This document shows positions 56,600 to 64,000 of a stretch of DNA of 64,000 nucleotides, piece after piece (within the stretch, counting starts at the first letter, position 1; every line of letters starts with the position of its first letter). This DNA is from Pinus tabuliformis (Eukaryota; Streptophyta; Pinopsida; Pinales; Pinaceae), in the NCBI GenBank assembly GCA_031772625.1, contig CM062810.1, positions 450,802,014-450,866,013 of the forward strand, read 5' to 3'. Below the pieces are notes generated by a model. It did no database searches, was not told the origin of the DNA, and saw only the letters and a program-made list of their open reading frames with translations. The translations under genes and the position numbers were made by a program.

Positions 56600-58010
56600 C
56601 ATTTGTGCAAAATGCCCGGAGGGTCTGATGTCCGGATGCATCGGATTGTTCGGATTTCCCAAGTCCTGTTTTGGGCACACTCCCCAGTCATCAACCTTTT
56701 TTGAAAAGAATATTAACACGTGAAAGCTTTGCCAAACACGCCCTTGGTGCGAATCTTGAAACTATGCAATGTCATCATTGCCACGTGACAATCACAAAGT
56801 CGTGCCATGTTCACTTAAATTCATCCCACTTAGCCACCCAAAAGGTCCAAAAACACTTGCCATGTGTCATGTGTCACGCTAGCAGGTGCCACATCATCAT
56901 ACTTGCCATGTCATCGCCACTTGTTTACCAATTGCCTTTTCAAACACTTGTCATTAATATAGAGGAGGATCTAGGGGCTATGTTTTTCATGGTTTTTCTG
57001 TGTTATTTATAAAGTGCCCGCGGCGCCAAATTTATGCCAACTCGTGGAATCAAGCCCCTTCCGTCTCGCGCCATCACCCAAACACTTGACTTAAATCTTT
57101 TGCGGTACGAATGTGAAATCATATGTTAGTTAATCAGAACATCCCTGTCTAGCGTCTTCCGTCACGCGCCTCCATGAACCTCCTCAACCAATCCTTCCAC
57201 GGCGCGAACGACAAACAATGCATCAAGTGTCTGAGAAATTCTCGTCTTGGAGGCTCTGTTAATCACGCAAACGCACTTATCACCAAAAATTAGCAACTGC
57301 TCGGCTTTAACTTGGCGTGGTGCGATAATGCGTCACATTATGTCATCTCCATGCCATCTGTCACCGTATGAGTGGTGCCATGTGTCACCGAGCAAAGGGC
57401 CATTTTTGCACCCAAAAGTGCCAAATTTGCATGCCACATATCCTTGCCACATCATGCCACATATCCTTGCCACATCATGCCACGATATCATTGTGCTGGC
57501 TTGTCATGCCAACTCATCCTTCTCATCCAATATAATTTTGCCATCTGTCAACACTGCCACCTGTACTGGCACGGAACTAAATCCGGGGTGTTTCTCGTGT
57601 TTTTCTTCATAAACTTTCTAAGCGTTGGATGCTTGGATATCACCTCCGTTGCGTGGAACCTTGTTCCAATTAGAATTCGGCCTCAGGCCAATCTGGATCC
57701 GAGTTTTTTCCATGTTTGCACTTGTGCATATACTCTGGATGCCCGAATGTCTAGATGTTCTATGTCTCCTCGATAAGTCCAGATGTTCTACGCCTCTCGA
57801 ATAAGTCCGGATTAATCCGGTATCCGGATTAATCCGGTATCCGGATTGTTTAGCCGTGTGCCACTTGTTTGCTTCTTGTATCTCCTCATCTCCCGGATGA
57901 ACCCTGATATTCAGATTCCCATTCCATAGTGTGTTAATCCGGATTCCTGGATATGCTCCCAAGTCTCAGATATCTCGTAAACTCCGGATATGCCCGGATG
58001 ACTTCCAAAC
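56600..58010. repeat. CCGGAT-rich block with short tandem repeats
   Basis: GTCCGGAT/ATCCGGA motifs recur at 56620-56670, 57720-57850 and 57890-58005. At 57807-57847 a 17-bp unit CCGGATTAATCCGGTAT is repeated 2.4 times; it contains the perfect palindrome CCGGATTAATCCGG. Between them, 56760-57560 is rich in TGCCATGTGTCA/CCACGTG and has a 23-bp tandem repeat (ATGCCACATATCCTTGCCAC type, 57431-57476). The arrangement resembles a DNA transposon with subterminal arrays, but ends were not resolved. Confidence 0.5.
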
Positions 58011-58989
58011 CACAAAACTGCTCAGCCATGCCTCAACTTTAATTTCAAAAGACCTTTTCTCCTTTTCTCAGCCATGCCTCTCGGAGGGCTTTCCAACTAT
58101 ACTATATGCGGGAGCGTTTGAGCTGATCCACTGCAGACAAAATGCCTTCAAAAATAAGCTATTAGATCATACATCCAATGATCTGCAATCACTACAAGAT
58201 TGTGCAAACACCAAAAACACATCAGCAATGATTACTTGAGAAGTTGACATCAATGACAACCTGTTGTCATCCTGCTTAACAATTTCCAACAAGCTCCTCC
58301 TGAACTTGACACCACTTTACATCAATGACAACACTTTGCTCAAAATTTACCACAGATCATCATACAAAAGTTTCTAAATTGACACTGACCTTAATTATGA
58401 GTCTTGACTCCTGTTACCTGCCCAAGTGGTTAACCCCTAGGAGATTTTTTCTCCTATTTGAGCAGCTTGCTAGCCAGCAACCCTATGGATGGTCCATAGA
58501 TAGCTATGCATCAAAGCTCTCCAAATATATCTGATTAGTGCTTTCCTCCTAACCCAGCACACTTGTTGAAGGAAGTTGGGTCATGTATTACAAAGTACAC
58601 TAACTATTTCTATAATCATATGCATTTCATTTAATGTCAAGCGAATTCTAATATGAATCGTAGGTATAGCTGTATGATTTCCTGCTCATGATTGTATGCT
58701 TGTTCTCGCTCTTCACCTGGGAGGTTATCCCCATTGCTCCTAGTCCAGTGTGACCTTTCATGCAGCCTTTCCTTTCCACTATTCAGGAGCGACAGAAATA
58801 TGAGGCATTGATTGATATAGCGCACCCAATGTAATCCATAATTATCACTTTCCATCAGTGCCTTGTATCCACCTCCACTCTTTGGGTTGATTGTTATTTG
58901 TCACTAGTACTGGTAATTGGCACCCTCTGATCCTCATCATTGAGCAAGGGCTTGAAAATTTTTGCCATTAAAAGGACAGCAACAGCCAA
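58011..58989. other. Unassigned; weak exon-like minus-strand frame
   Basis: A minus-strand frame (about 58893 to 58637) reads NPKSGGGYKALMESDNYGLH, WVRYINQCLIFLSLLNSGKE and ends EIIQLYLRFILEFA-stop. I do not recognise it; it could be a lone terminal exon or chance. Confidence 0.25.
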
Positions 58990-61000
58990 GGAGGATGGTG
59001 GGTTATGACCTAATTATAGCCCAAACATTAATTAACATTTAATTGAGCTAAGTCTTTTACAAAAAATGCGTTTATTACACCAAGTAAGCCTGATATTTTA
59101 ACACCCCCTCTTAAGGATTACAGTACAATTAAAAACATTGGTTAAAGCAGTCCTCAGATAGGGCTCCATCAAGCTGCCTTAACCCTTGTCCAAGTCGATT
59201 TCTTGAGTCTGGATTCCATCTTCTCGAAGTCTTGAATCATAGATTTCCTCAGCTATCTGGGCAACAATCCATGTTGAGCATCACCTACATTTTATCCCTT
59301 CTTTGTTTGCTAAAATTGAGCTTAAATCATAAAAGCATCATTTAGTCTTATTTCCCTTTGTTCTGATCAGGTACGGGGGATAGGTTCCTCTGTTACTCAA
59401 AATGCTGACGCAAGGTATAAACTTGAAACATCAAATATCTGTATGGAAATATTTCCATCTGCTGGGTCACATAGGTACCTAGCCAGTTGGTCGCTTAGTT
59501 CTCTATGAATGTATTCTGGATATTGGGTTTATCCATGTCAATCTTACATCTTGCTGAAGATGAACACTGGAAACTGTAACCGCTGAAACAAACACACTCG
59601 AAAAATAGTCTTGCTGGAAAATCTAAAACAAATAGAATAAACTCTAATCAAATCGCTGCTAGATAGAAAGCAAGAAACTCTATTCCCTTCTTTAGTTAAG
59701 ATTTTTCCCCTTTGAATTTGAAAATATAGCCTTCGCTTTTATTGTTCTTACACCATAAAATGGCTGATCTTTGATACCAATTAACGGAGTCTGCATACAC
59801 GTTAAGAATTGCTCCAACTGCAAATAGTTGTTTTGGAGAGTCTTCCTAGGTTCTTGCAAGTTCATCTTCTACTAATGGTTTTGCCCACAGACTTTGTTGA
59901 TTCCAGGCTTAGATTGCATTCATTTCAGATTTAGACTATGAGATTCATGACTCAAATCACATCTCTAGGCATGCATGGAGGATAAGATCACATTCATGAA
60001 CCAGAGCAATCTGACGGTATGGTTTGGAGAGAGCTAGTGGCCTGAAATCATTGCATCAACAGTATTATGCTGCATTCATTTCAAATTTAGATTGTGAGAT
60101 CCCTAACTCAAATAACATCTATAGGCATGCACTGTGGATGAGATCACATTCATGAACCAAAGTGATCTGATTCTGTGGTTTGGAGAGAGCTAGTGCCCTG
60201 AAATAATTTCGTCAGTGCTACTATGATGCAAATCGGAGGACTGCTGTTTAAATGAGGTTGTGCTGCAGAGGGACGGCATGGAGGTTGTGTTGAATTGGTC
60301 TCTACCTTTTATTAGATGCCACTACTGTTGCTTTGATATGGCAACTCTCTCTTTCATGTGGCGGCTCTCTCCCTTTAATATAAATTAGCAGATAGATATG
60401 GGTGCTCCTTAACCAATGACATGCGACCTTTTTCCTTGAGTAGTTTGCGGCAGATAGAAGAGATTCAATGTCCACGTGTGCCTTCTTCTTCACATAATAG
60501 ACAACTCCTTACGTGACAGCTTTGAAACTTGACATGGATGCTTGTATGGGCCTTTAAATGCCGGATTGAGCAGCAAGGACAGATTCCTTCAATTGGTGGC
60601 TAGTCCAGGATTCTCATTCTCTTCCTTCAACTTTAGCATCAACAAGAGAGTCGTCTTCTTCATAGATTCCCAGAGTCAAATCTTCTCACTCTGATAACTT
60701 TGTTACTAATAGCAACAACAAATTAACTCGGTGCACAATGCAATAAACCCTCGGTTAATGTGATGAATAGATAGAACAATGCAACATGCACAAAACAATG
60801 GGTAGGGCGAAACCTTTAACACAAAATGATATTCAATATTAGCTTCAGGTCATCAAATACAATAGCAAAGAGTCTTTCATAGAGCTCACGTCACCTAAAA
60901 TCTAGAATCTAAAACCTAATTATAGCCTAAACATTGATTAACATTTAACTGACCTAAATAGCTTCTGAAACATGACCTTATTACATCAAGTAAGCCTTCT
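58990..61000 (-). mobile_element. Probable LTR-element fossil with related ends
   Basis: A segment near 58995-59102 (CCTAATTATAGCCCAAACAT, ACACCAAGTAAGCC, ending TTTTAACA) recurs at about 60913-60990 (CCTAATTATAGCCTAAACAT, ACATCAAGTAAGCC). After the left copy comes CCCCCTCTTAAGGA, a polypurine-tract complement. Near 60688-60700 is CACTCTGATAAC, a weak primer-site complement. This fits an antisense LTR element with no recognisable coding region. Boundaries are uncertain. Confidence 0.5.
59917..60229. repeat. 156-bp tandem duplication
   Basis: Units start at 59917 and 60073 with CATTCATTTCARATTTAGA and share GATCACATTCATGAACCA and GGTTTGGAGAGAGCTAGTG. They are about 85% alike by eye, so older than the 49-bp and 128-bp duplications. 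Confidence 0.8.
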
Positions 61001-61399
61001 CTTTCTAAAAGAAAATCAACTTTCTTGTCCATTTTAGTGATTAGTCCATATTGACTGGTGAGACCTCTGCATATTGGCTAAATCAAGTTGAATTAATACA
61101 ATGAACCTTTTAGCCCATTTTAGTGACTAGTCAAGATTGACTGGCAAGGGCTTTAAGCACGTGCTGAATCTTGAATTTTTCATGAGTTGAATTGATACAT
61201 GCACAATGGGAGCTGGGGACCTCCTTGTTTACATTTAGGGTATACTTGTTTTGATTCGGGTCATTTGACAAAATGAGGACTTTTTAATAAATTTAACTTA
61301 TGCTTTTAAGAAGCTTTATAAAGTCTATGGTGTGAAGATTGAATGTTTTTTCCCCATGAAAATAATCTCACCCTACCCTCACACACTTAAATGAAGGTG
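61001..61399. other. Unassigned
   Basis: No feature apart from two loose repeats of TTTAGTGAYTAGTCMAKATT followed by GACTGG (near 61035 and 61121), which suggest an older duplication of about 86 bp. Confidence 0.4.
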
Positions 61400-61580
61400 G
61401 TGTTGATTGCATGCCGGTCCTGTAGCTCTTCCACTTCTTACTCTAAATTTTCAGATGGAACATAGATCCACTGCCACTAGCATATGTGGTTGGTAACCCA
61501 AATGGCCCTGACTAGATTTGATCCAAGACCTCTTTGGTCTTAGCACAAGAGCATCTACCAGTCAAGCTAACCCTTAGGTT
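61400..61580 (-). mobile_element. tRNA-derived SINE
   Basis: Minus-strand A box TAGCTTGACTGG (61569-61558) and B-box-like GGATCAAATC (61524-61515), separated by GCTCTTGTGCTAAGACC-like tRNA body. The cloverleaf is not restorable. The left part down to about 61400 is the presumed SINE body. Confidence 0.6.
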
Positions 61581-61714
61581 GTTATTAATGAGAACCTGTC
61601 TTTTATGGATTTGTAAACCCAATAATAAGCTCAACTTACCACCCTTAGGGCATTATTATTGGGAACTTGTCTTTTATGGATTTGTAAAACCAGTAATAAG
61701 CTCAACTCACCATC
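61571..61714. repeat. 71-bp tandem duplication
   Basis: Units at 61571 and 61642, both CCCTTAGG followed by TGTCTTTTATGGATTTGTAA and AATAAGCTCAACT. The left unit starts at the edge of the SINE head. Confidence 0.82.
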
Positions 61715-61799
61715 ACACAAGCAAAGAATAGGATTTTCTGGTATCTTCTCAGAACCATAACAATAATTTCCCAGATGGGTACATCAACAATTTTCAATA

Positions 61800-61930
61800 T
61801 ATTCAATATCCACATCCAACTCCACAAACCCCGTGTAGGGGAGGAGCATGCACCAGAATTTGAACTTGGGTCATTGTCACAATCGCTACTTCAAGTTGCT
61901 GTTAGACCATGGTCCAATGGACTAGAAAAG
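61800..61930 (-). mobile_element. tRNA-derived SINE
   Basis: Minus strand: A box TAGTCCATTGG (61924-61914) and B box AAGTTCAAATTC (61867-61856), with GACCATGGTCTAACAGC between. It resembles the weak element at 1690-1865, which also has CATGGTCTAA after its A box, so the two may belong to one family. Confidence 0.6.
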
Positions 61931-61934
61931 TTGG

Positions 61935-63500
61935 ATGCTTATCTGAAATGTTTGTTATAGAATGTTTAGAAATGGTTTAGATCCTTTTGTGATAACTTGA
62001 AAATGGACATTTTTGGTGCACAATGTTTTAGTGAAGAAGTTATGTTTCCTGTTAACTGCACCACAAGCTCTTTCTTTGAGATGTCTGAGACTCCGAAACA
62101 CTTTGGTGTAGTCTTTTAGAGTCATTGACAGGCTGTTGGGACATTGGTACAGTTGGTGCTGCTTTATATAATTCTTTGTAGAGTGTCAAAATTTGCCATT
62201 GCTGTTAGAAAAATTAATTTTGTTTACTAGAGGGACTAGGGTTAGGGTTTTGTCTTTTGTTGGAGGGCACACCACTGGGTGGTCTATGCATTCACTGTAT
62301 CTCATATTCACCTAGTCTATAAAAGAGAGACACACCACATAATTTTTGTTGTGGGTTAGATAGAAGTTTTGAGCAGTTTACTTTGTATTTTTCCATTTAA
62401 AACTTTGAAGTAATAGATTTAAATCTTTGTGACTCCCATGCTCACAAAATTGGGGATATTACAACCCTCCTTGCCAAAAATTGGTTGTCCCCAAGCAATG
62501 CTTGAACAAGCTCTCTCTCTTTCTCTGCTGACCACACTGTCACTGCAAACAATACCGGGGTCCTAAATGTGCTGCTGAGTCACCCTGAATCCTTGCACCA
62601 TCATGTCATAAATGAATCACTCGATACCAGGGTACCATGCTTAGCTAAAAAAATGCCGCCATGTCGACGCTGCGCCACTAGTTACAACTGTCTACCCATC
62701 ATGCACATAATGTATCCTCCTCTCCTGGAACCCAGTGGTGAAATTATGACAAATGACAAATACATCCTACCCAGGGATCTCCATGATGTCAAAGCCTACC
62801 CATCCAAAGCTAACCCTGAACTTGTGTAGCAATAGGGAAAGCCAGCGTCGCCATACGATGAAGGCCTCTGTGAACCCCCATGTGTTAACCCAAGAGTGAA
62901 CTAGATCACTCTCTTCCGTAAATCTAATCATCATGAGATAGAGTGATCTATCAACCAACTGAATGCCTGGATCCCATAGTGATCCAAGGTCTTTTGCTTA
63001 TAGATGTATGAAAGAATTACATGCATAAATTGTAGTTTAAACATAGAAATTTAATGTGCACATCAGAGAAGAGGAGAAACACATAAAAACATGAAAGAAG
63101 ACAAAAGACTTGATAACGGAGTTTGTCCAATTTGGACTACGTCTCTGGGCCCTGCTCAATCAATGGAGAGGCCTTCATTCATTAAGTGTCATGAGAAAGA
63201 ACAGAGCAATCATTATTTGCGAAAAGGAGTCTTATGCCTTGATTATGGAAGATGACCAAAAAATGTAGAACTCTGTTGGAGAAATGGACAACACCATTGC
63301 ATTTGTGGCGTCGAGAAACGTTGAAACCATATAAAATTTGTCGAAATCTAACAAAGTGAAAATCTGCGCCTTGGAGAAATTGCTCAAATCATGGTTCCGC
63401 CACCTGCAAAACTGGTCTGCCTCGAATTGTGTGCCCGCTCCCCCTCCGACGCATTGTGCAAAAATGCTTAAATATTAAATTGTGGGCGGAAGGTCCCAAG
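61935..63500. other. Probable Gypsy LTR edge plus unassigned DNA
   Basis: At 62450-62490 the sequence TTGGGGATATTACA followed by ACCCTCCTTGCC resembles the joint between a Gypsy LTR and its adjoining tract. A TATA-like CTATAAAAGAGAG occurs at 62312-62324. Orientation is ambiguous and no second LTR was found. 62500-63500 has no recognised coding content. Confidence 0.35.
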
Positions 63501-63502
63501 CG

Positions 63503-63790
63503 GACTGTTTGGCGCGATGGTTAAGATAACAAGGTTGTTGAGGAGGGGTCGGGTGATCAAATCCCGCCCCTCTTTTTATTACATAGTGGTTAATGGTTTG
63601 AAATGGGAGGTGGATCCACTGGTCCGATGGCTCGCTCTCCTAATCTTCCGTCGGTTTTTACATGGCTTGGAGTGGCGTGGAGCGGAGGAGGGGTTGACAA
63701 CCCACCCCCCAATGCATTGATGGCTATAGTGGGTACTGGGGGCACCGGGGTCATGGCCGCCCGCCCCATATTTTTTTTTATTAATTTTTT
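63503..63790 (+). mobile_element. tRNA-derived SINE with T-rich tail
   Basis: A box TTGGCGCGATGGTT (63509-63522) and B box GGTGATCAAATCCC (63552-63565) in + orientation. A GC-rich body follows (GGTCCGATGGCTCGC, GGTTGACAACCCACC) and then a T-rich end at about 63766-63791. Too long between boxes and end for a tRNA gene. Target duplications were not resolved. Confidence 0.6.
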
Positions 63791-64000
63791 ATAACCACCG
63801 CCCCTTTTGGTATTTTCCAGAATCTAGGCGTTAAGAGACAAATTAACGGACCCACAAATTTTCTTGGTAAACTGGCCGAATTCTGGTGCTGGATTCTTGC
63901 CAAATTGTGCCCTCCTTAAGCCTGCCACATGGATAAGTCAACCCACAACTTTGACTGCCTCTATCTTCCTCATCCAAACTCGGATTGGAGTGCCGTTAGC
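63791..64000. other. Right edge, unassigned
   Basis: Two hundred bases with no recognised feature. Confidence 0.4.

Noticed and set aside
58637-58893. Minus-strand frame as a terminal exon of a second host gene
   Set aside because: Protein-like but unrecognised, with no partner exon or clear acceptor; kept only as a note.
1-64000. Bacterial-type operons, phage or CRISPR systems
   Set aside because: Intron-exon structure, plant LTR elements and hAT transposons show this is plant nuclear DNA; nothing prokaryotic is present.

Overview
The window reads as nuclear DNA from a seed plant, most likely a gymnosperm. One host gene is spread over about 43 kb, with introns of 13.2 kb and 28.2 kb packed with old, nested transposable elements. 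The LTR elements use a plant-type initiator-Met tRNA primer site (GCTCTGATACCA on the + strand), and LINE, SINE and hAT remnants are plentiful. The gymnosperm call is inference from intron size and repeat style; no marker gene proves it.

The only host gene I can support is on the + strand in four exons (5870-6193, 19406-19898, 20429-20658, 48882-49244). All introns are GT-AG and phases match (0, 1, 0), giving 469 aa. The product is an RNA-binding protein with a CCHC zinc knuckle followed by a type I KH domain. Intron 1 falls inside the zinc knuckle, between its histidine and its last cysteine.

Left flank (1-5869): tandem repeats (51 bp and 46 bp units), a TA microsatellite and two tRNA-derived SINEs, but no recognisable gene. 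Intron 1 (6194-19405): a non-autonomous hAT element with 8-bp TSDs, a 6.4 kb antisense Copia element with both LTRs and a 5-bp TSD that landed in one copy of a local duplication, and a decayed LINE. Intron 2 is 530 bp and clean.

Intron 3 (20659-48881) holds a four-level nest. A Copia LTR (23452-24117 and 38387-38468) contains a compound three-LTR Ty3/Gypsy block (24118-38386). That block contains a hAT transposon (24903-30761), which in turn contains a 2.46 kb LTR element (25983-28441). This innermost element carries one uninterrupted frame built from rearranged pieces of a chromovirus polyprotein. Further on lie a + strand Copia fossil, tandem repeats, a palindromic GATCGG/GCGAT-rich block, and a nearly intact hAT element (45262-48443) whose transposase frame has only two internal stops.

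Right flank (49245-64000): a Copia element with both LTRs (50608-54135), SINEs, several two-copy tandem duplications, a CCGGAT-rich block and further LTR fossils. No second host gene is convincing.

The best candidates for something undescribed are the domain-shuffled chromovirus derivative in the hAT, and the recurrence of CGARTC-type subterminal arrays in three hAT elements whose terminal inverted repeats differ.
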